A stretch of 64,000 nt of DNA from Acidipila sp. EB88 (lineage in GTDB: Bacteria > Acidobacteriota > Terriglobia > Terriglobales > Acidobacteriaceae), in contig NZ_QWEV01000005.1 in the NCBI RefSeq assembly GCF_003858395.1, positions 1,488,001 to 1,552,000 of the forward strand, read 5' to 3'. The notes under the pieces were generated by a model. The model was not told the DNA's origin. It worked only from the letters and a program-made list of their open reading frames with translations, and made no database searches. The translations under genes were made by a program, and so were the position numbers. Below, piece by piece: positions 19,056-27,877 of this stretch. Numbering within the stretch: the first letter of the stretch is position 1; every line of letters begins with the position of its first letter.

Positions 19056-20075
19056 CTAAAACAGCACGTTATCAATCAACCGTGTTGTCCCGACCCAGCC
19101 GGCCACCGCCAGCAGCGCCCCGGCCGCGTGCCGCACCGGCTCAAGAGTCGCCGGATCCACCAGCGCAAGGTAGTCGAGACGGAACCCCGGCTCGCCGTCC
19201 AGCACCGCCCGCGCCGACGCCAGCACGGCCTCAGCCCCATGCTCATCCTGGAGCACCACCCCGCGCGCTGCTTCCAGCGACCGCGACAGCACCAGCGCCT
19301 CGCGCCTCTGCGTCCCGGACAGGTACTGGTTGCGCGAAGAGAGTGCCAGCCCATCGTGATCGCGCACGATCGCGCACGCCACCAGCTCCACCGGCAGGGC
19401 CAGGTCCCGCACCATCTGCCGCAACACCGCTACCTGCGCCGCGTCCTTCTGTCCGAAGTACGCTCGCTCCGGCTGCACAATCAGGAACAGCTTCGCCACC
19501 ACCGTGGACACTCCCGTGAAGTGCCCCGGCCGCGACGCGCCATCCAGCCGCGTCGCCACCGGCCCCACGTCAATGGCGGTCGCAAAGCCCCCGGGATACA
19601 TCTCCGCAGGCTCCGGGGCAAACAGCACGTCCACGCCGGCCTCCTCGAGCAGTGCACAATCCGCTGCAAACGTCCTCGGGTACCTGGCGAAGTCTTCAGA
19701 AGGGCCAAACTGCAGCGGGTTCACAAAGATCGAGGCGGCCACGATTTCATTTGCCGCATTTGCCGCACGCACCAGCGACAGGTGCCCCGCGTGCAGCGCG
19801 CCCATCGTCGGCACAAAACCCACGCTCGCCGTTCCCTCAAGCTGCAGCCCGGAAACCGGCTCGCCGGTCAACCCTGCTCCCGAACCTCGTGGCTTCTCCG
19901 CAGACTCCCGCCCTGCACCCTGTGCCGCCTTTTCAGGCTCAATCTCCGGCGGACCGGCCAGCCGGTCCTCGAGCATCGCTTCCCGGTGCCTGCGCCCGTA
20001 CTCCAGCGCGCGATGCCGCGCCCGCAGCTCCCCCAGCGCTGCCCGCGCCTCGGCAATTGTCCGGCAGATCCGCAT
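19056..20075 (-). CDS. panC: Pantothenate synthetase
   Basis: Catalyses ATP-dependent joining of pantoate and beta-alanine, the last step of pantothenate (coenzyme A) synthesis. Motifs: 'GFVPTMGALHAGHLSLVRAA' (the HIGH-like nucleotide site), 'SIFVNPLQFGPSEDFARYPR', 'GHFTGVSTVVAKLF', 'AYFGQKDAAQ' and 'LALSSRNQYLS'. The gene is 339 residues, longer than the usual 280, because about 55 Glu/Pro/Gly-rich residues are inserted between the first helix ('RTIAEARAALGELRA') and 'GFVPTMG'. Its ATG overlaps the panB stop codon (TGATG), so the two are translationally coupled; a GTG start 3 bases earlier is also possible. Confidence 0.95.
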   Translation of the reverse strand: MRICRTIAEARAALGELRARHRALEYGRRHREAMLEDRLAGPPEIEPEKAAQGAGRESAEKPRGSGAGLTGEPVSGLQLEGTASVGFVPTMGALHAGHLSLVRAANAANEIVAASIFVNPLQFGPSEDFARYPRTFAADCALLEEAGVDVLFAPEPAEMYPGGFATAIDVGPVATRLDGASRPGHFTGVSTVVAKLFLIVQPERAYFGQKDAAQVAVLRQMVRDLALPVELVACAIVRDHDGLALSSRNQYLSGTQRREALVLSRSLEAARGVVLQDEHGAEAVLASARAVLDGEPGFRLDYLALVDPATLEPVRHAAGALLAVAGWVGTTRLIDNVLF

Positions 20076-21031
20076 CACCGCTCCCGCTCCTTCACGGCTT
20101 CATCCCAGCCGGCGCTCACCGCCGCCGACAGGTGGTAGCTCTCACTGTCCGACGGAAAGCTGCCGGCGCGCACGTCCTCCGCGTACCGCTCGATCGCCCC
20201 GCGCATCACCGCGCCCACATCCGCATAGCGCCGCACAAACTTCGCCGCGGGCGCAAACGTCAGCGTCAGGATGTCGGGCAGCACCAGGATCTGCCCGTCG
20301 CAACCCGGGCCCGCGCCGATGCCGATCACCGGCACCTGCAGCCGCTCGCGCACCTGCGCCGCCACCTCGCGCGGCACCCCTTCCAGCACCAGCAGCGCCA
20401 CGCCGGCCGCTTCCATGGCGAGCGCATCCGCAAGAAGCGCCTCGGCCGCATCCACGGTACGCGCCTGCACCTTGTATCCGCCCATGCGGTTCAACCCCTG
20501 CGGCATCAGTCCAAGGTGCGCCACCACCGGGATCTCCGCGTCCACCAGCCGGCGCACCAGCGCCGGGCGTACCCCTTCAATCTTGACCGCCTCGGCGCCC
20601 GCTTCCTTGACGAACCGCGTGGCATTGCGCACCGCCTCAGTCTCGTCCGCGTGGTACGTGCCGAACGGCATATCGGCCACCAGCAGCGCGCGCCGCACTG
20701 CACGCCGCACCGCGCGCGTGTGGTGCAACATCTCGTCCAGCGTCACCGGCAGCGTGGAGTCATAGCCCAGCACCGCCATACCCAGAGAATCGCCCACCAG
20801 CAGCAGGTCGATGCCCGCCTCATCCACCAGGCGAGCCGAAGGGTAGTCATAGGCAGTCAATGCCGTGATCGGGGTGCCGGCTCGCTTCTTCCCTGCCAGC
20901 AGGGGAAACGTGACCTTGGCAAGCGACGGCGCAACGCCGGCCGCCGCATCCAGCGGCGCACCTTGTTGCGGGACAGGTTGTGGATCGAAATTCGGCCCGG
21001 GGGCCCTATCGCGCGGAACAGTAAGACTCAT
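20075..21031 (-). CDS. panB: 3-methyl-2-oxobutanoate hydroxymethyltransferase
   Basis: First committed enzyme of pantothenate synthesis, transferring a hydroxymethyl group from methylene-tetrahydrofolate to 2-oxoisovalerate to form ketopantoate. Motifs: 'ITALTAYDYPSARLVDEAG', 'LLLVGDSLGMAVLGYDSTL', 'VADMPFGTY', 'VKIEGV', 'HLGLMPQGLNRMGGYKVQ', 'LEGVPREV' and 'GIGAGPGCDGQILV'. The start at 21031 is chosen because GGAG lies 8 bases upstream, although the frame is open to 21190. This gives 318 residues with a roughly 40-residue Pro-rich N-terminal extension. It is the first gene of a panB-panC operon. Confidence 0.95.
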   Translation of the reverse strand: MSLTVPRDRAPGPNFDPQPVPQQGAPLDAAAGVAPSLAKVTFPLLAGKKRAGTPITALTAYDYPSARLVDEAGIDLLLVGDSLGMAVLGYDSTLPVTLDEMLHHTRAVRRAVRRALLVADMPFGTYHADETEAVRNATRFVKEAGAEAVKIEGVRPALVRRLVDAEIPVVAHLGLMPQGLNRMGGYKVQARTVDAAEALLADALAMEAAGVALLVLEGVPREVAAQVRERLQVPVIGIGAGPGCDGQILVLPDILTLTFAPAAKFVRRYADVGAVMRGAIERYAEDVRAGSFPSDSESYHLSAAVSAGWDEAVKERER

Positions 21032-21198
21032 GCAGAACGCTCCAGGTGCCGCTCCCAGGCAATCAGGATGCAGCCCTGCCCCAAGCCTAAATGAGGGGCT
21101 TCGCGATGTGCGTGCGGCGCCGAGGGGCATCACTCCGGGCAGAGCAACTTTGGGGGAGTCCGGCTCAAGCACCTGCTCACAAGCGACCAACCCGGTCG

Positions 21199-22140
21199 TT
21201 AAGCGATATGCCCCAGCGGCGCAAAGTGCTCGCGCCCATGCACCGGCGCCAGGATCCGGTCCAGCAGCAGCTCACGCTCCCTCTCGCTGTGCACGAAGTC
21301 GATCGCCGAGGTATCCACCACCAGCAAACGGCTCCCCGTGTAGCGCGAAAAGAAGTGCTCATACGCCTCGCAGACCTGCGCCGTGTAGGCCTCGTCGAGC
21401 CCCTGCTCCTCGGCCACACCCTTGCGCCGCCGCCGCTCCAGCAACACCGCCGGGCTGGCCTGCAGGTACACCACCAGGTCGGGCCTGGTCTGCACCGCGT
21501 GCGCGGCGTAGAAGTCCTTGTAGATCGCAAGCTCCGCGTCCGACAGGTTCAGGTACGCGAACAGCTTGTCCTTCTCCAGCATGTAGTCCGCCACCACCGG
21601 GCCGCCCAGCAGCGACGCGGCTTTTAGCTGCGCAATACGCTCCCGCAGAAACCACATCTGGGTGGCGAACGCCATGCCCGGCTCGCCCTGGTAAAAGCGC
21701 GGCAGAAACGGGTTGTTCTCCGGCTCCGATACGTGGCTAGCGCCCATGCGCTCGGACAGCAGCCGGGCCAGCGTCGACTTGCCCACGCGCAGCGGCCCTT
21801 CCACCACAATGCGCCGTGGTGCCTGCGCTCCCCCGCGCACCGCCTGCCACTCGTCGCGCCGCACCACCCACCTGCGATCCGCAGCCACCGGCAGCTTGCG
21901 CTCGGCCACGAACACCTGCTCAACCAGCGGTTCGGGCACAAAGTCGGCAAGGGTCTCAACCGCGGGTCCAATCTCCTGCTCTGGCGACTGCGCCGCCTCC
22001 ACCCTTTGGAGCGGCTCGCAGGTGACTATGGCTGTCTCGAGCTCTTTCTCACCGCCCACCGAGAACAGGTGCTTCTGGTACACATCGGCGGCATTTTTCA
22101 CTTCGCTACGCTTCGGCATGAGGCTCGCTTTCCTGGTCAT
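21199..22140 (-). CDS. Deoxynucleoside kinase with N-terminal extension
   Basis: Salvage kinase phosphorylating deoxynucleosides (dGK/dCK/dAK family). The kinase domain starts around residue 108: Walker A 'VEGPLRVGKSTLA', 'SEPENNPFLPRFY', 'ATQMWFLRERIAQL', 'VVADYMLEKDKLFAYLNL', 'DLVVYLQASPAVLLERRRRKG' (lid region) and a C-terminal 'LLVVDTSAIDFV'. The first ~105 residues are not part of the family and I cannot assign them. The start is 22140 or 22119; an AGGA upstream slightly favours the latter. It lies just upstream of panB on the same strand and is divergent from the polysaccharide deacetylase gene. Confidence 0.88.
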   Translation of the reverse strand: MTRKASLMPKRSEVKNAADVYQKHLFSVGGEKELETAIVTCEPLQRVEAAQSPEQEIGPAVETLADFVPEPLVEQVFVAERKLPVAADRRWVVRRDEWQAVRGGAQAPRRIVVEGPLRVGKSTLARLLSERMGASHVSEPENNPFLPRFYQGEPGMAFATQMWFLRERIAQLKAASLLGGPVVADYMLEKDKLFAYLNLSDAELAIYKDFYAAHAVQTRPDLVVYLQASPAVLLERRRRKGVAEEQGLDEAYTAQVCEAYEHFFSRYTGSRLLVVDTSAIDFVHSERERELLLDRILAPVHGREHFAPLGHIA

Positions 22141-22282
22141 TCCGGGTCGGGACTTGAAGCAGCGCTGCCAGGCGCTCGGCAGCTAAGGCGAATATTAAGC
22201 GAAACTCTGCAAAAACGGGAAAATTGTTTCCGGTATCTTTCGGGCTCCATTCCATGCGCTCAACGCAGGTACACTGGGTGCC

Positions 22283-23023
22283 ATGACGGTCGCAGCAGAA
22301 CTCGCCGGCGCGGGCATCGCGGTCGCCGCCGTGGCAGGAGGCTGGGCTCGCTCCCAGTGGTCCACTTCGCACATCATGGGCAAAACGCTCGTCGACGGTC
22401 CCAATGGCCGCGAGCTGGCGCTTACCTTCGACGACGGCCCCAACGACCGCTACACGCAGGAAGTGCTCGAAAAGCTTGCTCTGGCCGGGGTCCGTGCCAC
22501 CTTTTTCATGGTGGGCCAGTACGCCCGGGAGCTGCCCTGGCTGGTGCGTCAGGTGGCCGAGGCGGGTCATGTGATCGGCAACCATACCTTCACGCATCGC
22601 AAGCTGGTGTACCTGGGCGCGAAGCAGATCGAGCGCGAACTGCGCGACTGCAATGCCGTGCTCGAGGACATCACGGGCGCCCCCATCCGCTACTTCCGGC
22701 CGCCCTACGGCAGCCGCCGCCCCGCGGTGATGCGCGTGGCCAGCGAGCTCGGCATGCAGACCGTGATGTGGAACAGCATGGGTTTCGACTGGCGCTCCGG
22801 CCGGCCGCCCAAGGAAATCATGAAGTCGGTGGAGCGCAACATCCGCGCCAACCGCAAGGCAGGCAAGGGTTCGACCATCCTGCTGCACGACGGCGGCCCG
22901 GACGGCCTGCGTGCCGAGCGGGCCCGCACCGTCTCCGCCCTGGGCTTCCTGCTCGAGCGCGGCCAGGCGGCGAACTACAAGTTCGTGCCGATCACCGAGT
23001 GGTGGCCAGCCCCATCGCGCTGA
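22283..23023 (+). CDS. Polysaccharide deacetylase (CE4, NodB fold)
   Basis: 246-residue metal-dependent deacetylase of peptidoglycan, chitin or exopolysaccharide N-acetyl groups. All CE4 motifs are present: motif 1 'TFDDGPN' (catalytic base and metal Asp), motif 2 'HTFTHRKL' (H-x3-H metal ligands), motif 3 'RPPYGSRR', motif 4 'WNSMGFDWR' and motif 5 'ILLHDGG'. The N-terminus has a hydrophobic segment (about residues 8-22) that could be a membrane anchor or an uncleaved signal. It is divergent from the deoxynucleoside kinase gene. Confidence 0.92.
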   Translation: MTVAAELAGAGIAVAAVAGGWARSQWSTSHIMGKTLVDGPNGRELALTFDDGPNDRYTQEVLEKLALAGVRATFFMVGQYARELPWLVRQVAEAGHVIGNHTFTHRKLVYLGAKQIERELRDCNAVLEDITGAPIRYFRPPYGSRRPAVMRVASELGMQTVMWNSMGFDWRSGRPPKEIMKSVERNIRANRKAGKGSTILLHDGGPDGLRAERARTVSALGFLLERGQAANYKFVPITEWWPAPSR

Positions 23024-23121
23024 GCGCCAGGTCTGCCCCTTAACCAATGCCGCTGGCGGAACCTGGTTGAATCCGGCTGTAAACCGGCTGCGCGCCTGCG
23101 CGCCCGCTTACAATGGGACCC

Positions 23122-23394
23122 ATGGCACACATGGTTTTTTGCGCGCGCTACAAGCAGGAGATGGAAGGGCTCGACGAGCCGCCGTTCGACAGTGATTTCG
23201 GCCACAAGATCTACAACAGCGTCTCCAAAAAAGCCTGGGGCGAGTGGGTCGAGCACCAGAAGATGATCCTCAACGAATACCGCCTGCAGCCCTGGACCCC
23301 GCAGGCACAGGAGTTCCTGGTGGAACAGATGCAGGGATACTTCTTCGGCGAAGGCTCGGCCCTGCCGCAGGATTACGTACCACCCACGAAATAA
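23122..23394 (+). CDS. yggX: Fe(2+)-trafficking/oxidative damage protection protein
   Basis: 90-residue YggX-family protein, linked to protecting Fe-S clusters from oxidative damage. Signature features: 'VFCARYKQEMEGLDEPPF' near the N-terminus with the conserved Cys, 'GHKIYNSVSKKAWGEWVEHQKMILNEYRL' in the middle and 'QMQGYFFGE' near the end. I use the ATG at 23122; an in-frame ATG at 23113 and another at 23131 are alternatives. It is followed 78 bases later by tRNA-Pro. Confidence 0.94.
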   Translation: MAHMVFCARYKQEMEGLDEPPFDSDFGHKIYNSVSKKAWGEWVEHQKMILNEYRLQPWTPQAQEFLVEQMQGYFFGEGSALPQDYVPPTK

Positions 23395-23472
23395 CGCCAC
23401 CGGCCACTGCTCTACCAGGGCTGCTTCCGAGGGCCGGGCTGGTGTACACTCAGGGCTGGAAGAAGCCCCTGT

Positions 23473-23549
23473 CGGGACGTGGCTCAGCCTGGTAGAGCAC
23501 TCGCTTGGGGTGTGAGGGGTCGGCAGTTCAAATCTGCCCGTCCCGACCA
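23473..23549 (+). tRNA. tRNA-Pro (anticodon GGG), CCA encoded
   Basis: 77-base cloverleaf. The acceptor stem CGGGACG pairs with CGTCCCG. The D arm has 'GGCTCAGCCTGGTAGAGC'. The anticodon arm CTCGC-TTGGGGT-GTGAG gives anticodon GGG, and the T arm contains GTTCAAATC. The 3' ACCA is present in the DNA. No integrase or duplicated 3' end is nearby, so it does not look like an active integration site. Confidence 0.95.
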
Positions 23550-23749
23550 ATCTGATGGTGCGGCTTCTTTCCTGTAATTACGATGCTCCCACCCGGGAGC
23601 GTCCCATTCCATCTCCGGCTTCCATCGCACGCGAAATCTCCAGGCATCTCCAGCCTGCGCGGCATCTTTCCCATCACCTGGGTAACCACGCACACCGCAT
23701 CGTTTGCGGCAGTGTGGAACTCGCGCCGCATCTTCAGGCAAAATGCAGA

Positions 23750-23971
23750 CTATTCGACTTCCGTGGACTCCAGCGGAGACGTCTTGCCCAGCTTGCGCAG
23801 GTACTTTGCGTAGGCACGGCTTGCAAATGTGCGCGCATTGCACTTCTTGCAGCGCACCGGATACCGGAAGGCGAGCATTTGCAGCCGGTCTTCCGGCCGG
23901 GGGCGCGACAGGTTGAACTTGGTCGAGTAGCAGGTGGGGCAGTGCAGCACAGGCTCATCGTGTGTGGCCAA
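23750..23971 (-). CDS. Small zinc-ribbon protein, unknown function
   Basis: 73-residue protein with two Cys pairs, 'CPTC' near residue 11 and 'CKKC' near residue 41. The rubredoxin-like spacing predicts one bound zinc. A basic helix ('SRAYAKYLRKLGK') follows and may bind nucleic acid. The start is a TTG preceded by GGAGGAG at about 9 bases, a strong ribosome-binding site that supports a real gene. No family name is recognised. Confidence 0.7.
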   Translation of the reverse strand: MATHDEPVLHCPTCYSTKFNLSRPRPEDRLQMLAFRYPVRCKKCNARTFASRAYAKYLRKLGKTSPLESTEVE

Positions 23972-24077
23972 GGGCTATTCTCCTCCAGCGAGGGGTAATG
24001 GCGGGATTTGGCTTATCTTAATGCGTTTTGCTCCGGTTGGCGCTACCGTAGGACCTGCTGGTGAAGGAAAGGCGTGT

Positions 24078-24341
24078 ATGGTCTGGGACGTTTCATTTAC
24101 CTGCGATATCTGCGGCAAGGCCAAGGGCGAAGCCAACCACTGGTGGATGGCCGCCGTGGGCTCCGTACCCTGCTTCGAAGCAGACGGCATTGACGATCTG
24201 CTGCGCGAGCAGCGCTTCACGCTGATGCGGTGGTCGCGCGCTGACAGCCAGAACCCCGACATGTACCACCTGTGCGGCCAGGGCTGCGCCATGCAGGCCA
24301 TGGAGCGCTTTATGACCGAGGGCTCGCTCGAAAGCAGGTAG
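24078..24341 (+). CDS. Small Cys-rich conserved-type protein, unknown function
   Basis: 87-residue protein with 'CDICGKAKGEANHWW' at the N-terminus and 'YHLCGQGCAMQAMERFM' near the C-terminus. The two CxxC-type sites could together bind one zinc. The ATG at 24078 follows GAAGGA; the frame is open upstream but without another supported start. It is divergent from the zinc-ribbon gene, about 106 bases away, and upstream of the sigma-factor gene. I do not recognise it. Confidence 0.65.
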   Translation: MVWDVSFTCDICGKAKGEANHWWMAAVGSVPCFEADGIDDLLREQRFTLMRWSRADSQNPDMYHLCGQGCAMQAMERFMTEGSLESR

Positions 24342-24449
24342 CGCCGCCCCACCCCCCGCGACCCAAAAGCAAAACTTCTGCGCTCACCTTGGGTTCCCAT
24401 AAGCGTCTCACCATTTGCCAGCAGTACCGCTGGCCGGAGAAGTCGCCCG

Positions 24450-25130
24450 ATGTCCGCAGCAGACGCCTTTAGGCTCCCCTCCATCGCACTCCCCGCATCG
24501 CGCGCTTCTGCGAAGGCGGCCCCGGCACAGACCCTGGCGGACGAAGCCAGTCGCGCGGCCGAGATCATGCTGATCCGCGAAGCGCAGGCCGGCTCCCGCG
24601 CTGCCTTTGACGCGCTGGTCCGCCAGTATGACCAGGCCATTCTCCGGCTCGCCCTGCGCCTGACCGGCTCGGAGCAGGACGCGCAGGACATTCACCAGGA
24701 AGCTTTTCTCAAGGCCTACCGGTACCTCGGCAACTTCCGCTTCGAGTGCTCCTTCTACACCTGGATCTATCGCATCGCCACCAACCTCTGCCTCGATCAC
24801 CTGCGCCGGCGCAAGTCGCGCCGCGAGGAGCAGGCCGTAGTCCTGGATGGTCGCGGCGAGGAGCTCGACCTCCTCGGCAATGTTTCCGACGACCGCTCCG
24901 GCGCCAACCCCGCGCGCGAACTCGATCGCAAGGTGCTCGGCGAGAAGATCCAGGAAGCCCTGGGCCGCCTTACCCCGCGCGAGCGCATGGTTTTCGAACT
25001 CAAGCACTACCAGGGGCTGAAGCTCCGCGCCATTGGCGAAATGCTGCAGACCACCGAGGAGACCGCGAAAAACACCCTGTTTCGCGCCACCCGCAAGCTT
25101 CGCCTGCAGCTTGCTGAAATGCACGGTTAA
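24450..25130 (+). CDS. ECF-type RNA polymerase sigma factor (RpoE-like)
   Basis: 226-residue group 4 sigma factor. A disordered N-terminal 40 residues precede sigma region 2 ('YDQAILRLALRLTGSEQDAQDIHQ', split over about residues 60-84, then 'TWIYRIATNLCLDHLRRRK'). Region 4 is 'LGRLTPRERMVFELKHYQG' followed by the helix-turn-helix 'LRAIGEMLQTTEETAKNTLF'. The gene is followed 84 bases later by a membrane protein with an anti-sigma zinc-finger motif and then a PDZ protein, a layout typical of envelope-stress sigma operons. GGAG lies upstream of the ATG. Confidence 0.92.
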   Translation: MSAADAFRLPSIALPASRASAKAAPAQTLADEASRAAEIMLIREAQAGSRAAFDALVRQYDQAILRLALRLTGSEQDAQDIHQEAFLKAYRYLGNFRFECSFYTWIYRIATNLCLDHLRRRKSRREEQAVVLDGRGEELDLLGNVSDDRSGANPARELDRKVLGEKIQEALGRLTPRERMVFELKHYQGLKLRAIGEMLQTTEETAKNTLFRATRKLRLQLAEMHG

Positions 25131-25214
25131 AACCTCGGGCGCGGAGCCCGCACAAGGCGTCAGCTGTGCCACAACAGCGGCGCACTTCTACCGGCAGTAC
25201 TTTCTGGAGAGCGC

Positions 25215-26509
25215 GTGAAGCAGCAACAACAGTCCGCAGGGATGACATGCGAGATGGCGCAGCGCCTGATTGCGCTTGCCGCCATGACCGGCAGCGATCC
25301 GCAGCCGGCATCCGAGACGGCCACGGCCTGGGCCGGTTCCCCGCGTTCGGCCGAGTCCGCACATCCGGAGCCGTACGGCGACGCGCACCACGAACCGTTT
25401 CGTGAAACCCGGCTTTCCGCCGGGTTTCCTGAAGCCGGGCTTTCCGGATCTGAGCTCTCGGAGTTGACACAGCTCAACAAACAACTCTCCGATGACGCGC
25501 TGTTCTGTGCGCTCCTGGTCGATCCCACCCTCGCAGAGCCAGCCCCGGGCAGCATGCCCCACCCAGGCGAGGCCGCCGCCAGCTACGACCTGGGCGCACT
25601 GGCCCGGCCCGAGGGCGAGGCGCTCGCCGCGCACCTGGCGACCTGCCGCTCCTGCCAGGCCGAGCTCGCGGCGACCACTGCCTTTTTCCGCGCCCTCGCC
25701 CATGAAGCCGGCCCCGAACCCTCCGCCACCCTGCTGGCCCGGTCCCGCATGCGGCTCGACGCTTCGCTTGATTCGTGCGAGTGCTCGGGTTTCTGGGCGC
25801 GCCTGTCTCAACAGGTCTCCTTCACCGCCGGACGCCTGCGCGCCGCGCCTGCCCTGTCCTCGGCCATCCTGCTGGCAGGGGTCATCGCCGGCGCTTACGG
25901 CGGATACAAGGCTGGCCAGTCCGCGCATACCGCCGAAGAGGTGAGGTACCTCCTTGCTCCGCCCACCCCGGAGGTGCCGTCCGTGGTCGCCGATGTGAGC
26001 GCTGTGGCTCGCGATCCCGAGACCGGCATGGTCGAGATCCGCTACGACCGACTCGTGCCCGACGTGCTGACCGCCCCGGCCGACGATCCTTCCATTCGCG
26101 AGCTGCTCATGGCAGCAACGGAAAACGGCACCGATCCCCAGGTCCGCAACGCCTCCGTCAACCTGCTCTCGGGCAACTGCGCCGGCGTCACCCTATGCGG
26201 CACTGTGCCCGTGCGCAACGCCCTGCTCAACGTGCTGGCAACCGACCGTACCCCGAGGTGCGGCGCGAGGCGCTGGCCGGCCTCCAGCCATTTATCACGC
26301 AGGACATGGAAGTACGCGATGCGGTGCTGGCCGCGCTGATGAGCGACCCCAGCGCCACCGTGCGGATTGAAGCAGTGCGCCTGCTGCAGCCGGTGGACGT
26401 GGATTCCAGTGTCCGCCAGGTGCTCCACACGGTCGCCAACCAGGACGGAGATCCGTCCATCCGCTCCGCTTCCCTCAACGCGCTGAAAAACGTTCCGCAG
26501 ATCCAGTAA
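25215..26509 (+). CDS. Membrane anti-sigma candidate with HEAT-like tail, interrupted by an apparent frameshift
   Basis: Probable regulator of the preceding ECF sigma factor. The N-terminal cytoplasmic part ends in a zf-HC2-like motif 'HLATCRSCQAEL' (His-x3-Cys-x2-Cys, about residue 142). A transmembrane helix follows ('ALSSAILLAGVIAGAYGG', about 215-232). The exported part has HEAT-like repeats ('DPQVRNASVNLL', 'DPSATVRIEAVRLLQPV', 'DPSIRSASLNALKNV'). The frame changes at CCCC (26251-26254); one extra C restores 'ATDRTPEVRREALAG' and a 431-residue product. As the bases stand, translation would stop at 26339 after about 30 unrelated residues, losing the last HEAT units. HEAT repeats on an anti-sigma factor are unusual and might sense a protein ligand. 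Confidence 0.75.
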
Positions 26510-26843
26510 AAGCACCAGGCCGTTCCCCGCATACCGGGACTTTCCGCCTACATTTGCCCGCCATGCAACGTCCAACCCGTAGCAGGCATGGTCGGGTGTG
26601 TGAGAGTCTCCATGAAGCTGCCCCCAGAACCGGGGCACGGGACTTCGGCAACATGCACCATGTTTGCGGCAGGGAGCAAGACCACTGCAGTCAGCTTTCC
26701 AATCAGAGCTTTCGCTCGAGCCGTTCGAACCGCGCAGATGCTTGCTCGATTCTCCCACGGTCCCTGTGCTGCGGCCGCGCCGCGGCGGCAGCACACCGGT
26801 CGCAGACTGCCGAGACCCTCACATCCCAGGCTGCGCGGCCTGG
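26510..26843 (+). other. Gap between the anti-sigma and PDZ genes
   Basis: 334 bases without a gene I can support. The PDZ frame stays open through part of it (back to a TTG near 26664), so some of it may encode a longer N-terminus for the PDZ protein. No terminator hairpin was seen, which fits co-transcription of the sigma, anti-sigma and PDZ genes. Confidence 0.4.
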
Positions 26844-27748
26844 ATGACTCTCTCGCTGGTCGCCGTAGTCGCCGTGCTGGCCCTGCATTGCCCGGCCACG
26901 CAGGCGAGGGTGGTGCATGGCGGAGCCAGCGCCGCGGCAGCACAGGAGAGCAGTCACTCCGCGCTTCCCTTCCATGTACTGCGGCGTCCCGGCTACCTCG
27001 GTGTGAGTCTCCGCGACCTCGATGCGGCCGAGGCGACGCGCCTGCATCGGCGCGGCGCCATGGGCGCCATGATCATCACGGTCGACCGGGATGCGCCCGC
27101 GTGGGCTGCCGGCCTCCGTCCCGAAGACGTCATCCTCGAGCTCAACGGCCAGGGGGTCGACGGGGTCGAAGCCTTGCGTCACCGCCTGCGCGACTTCCAG
27201 CCTGGAGACACCATCACGCTGCGGGTGCGGCGCCGCGACGACGAGATGACCTACTCCGTCCTACTCGGCGACCAGGACAAGGTCGCGCAGTCCGCGCTCA
27301 CCCGCCACCTGCACACCCCGCCCGGCTCCACTCTCCTGGCAGATACCCCCCTCTCGTCCGACGCGACGAACCCTTCGCCTCCCATGTCGCTGATGTCCCC
27401 CGCGCCCACGCGTGGCATCACCTCGACGCTGTTCGACGCCCTGATTCCCGGCTCGACCTACACCGGCCTCGAAGTCGACCCGTTGACCCCCAACTGGCCG
27501 AATTCTTCGGCGTGCATACCCGCGGCGGATTGCTTGTCACCGTGGTCAACGCCGGCTCCCCGGCAGCCAACGCAGGCCTGGCCGCGGGCGACGTGATCGT
27601 GCGCGCCAGCAACCGCCCGGTCAACAGCCGCAGCGCCCTGGCGCATGCCATTCGTATTGGCAAGGGTGACGCCATTCCGCTGGCAGTGCTGCGCGACCAC
27701 CGGGAGTTCATCCTGACTCTCCTGCCCGAGAAGCGCAAGAAGTTCTAG
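26844..27748 (+). CDS. Secreted double-PDZ protein, interrupted by an apparent frameshift
   Basis: Protein with a hydrophobic export or anchor segment ('LSLVAVVAVLAL') and two PDZ domains but no protease domain. PDZ1 is 'GYLGVSLRDLDAAEA' to 'ILELNGQGVDGVEALRHRL'. PDZ2 is 'AEFFGVHTRGGLLVT' to 'DVIVRASNRPVNSRSALAHAI'. The two halves lie in different frames, switching at CCCCC (27487-27491). One extra C joins 'GLEVDPLTP' to 'QLAEFFGV' and gives about 301 residues. Downstream of an ECF sigma and anti-sigma pair, it may control regulated proteolysis by binding misfolded outer-membrane protein tails, as PDZ domains do in DegS/RseP systems; this role is inference. The start is uncertain. Confidence 0.72.
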
Positions 27749-27877
27749 CCGCCCGGGCACTTCGCTGCCGCCCGCGTGTTCCCCTCCTGGGCGCGGCTCT
27801 CTGCCACAGCGCGAGCCGCCATGCCCCGGCAAGCCCGACGGCCCAGACAGCACGGCCCATGTGTTCAAATACAAGGG

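Noticed and set aside
23473..23549. tRNA-Pro as an integration site of a mobile island
   Set aside because: No integrase, no repeated tRNA 3' end and no change in gene type nearby; neighbours are housekeeping genes.
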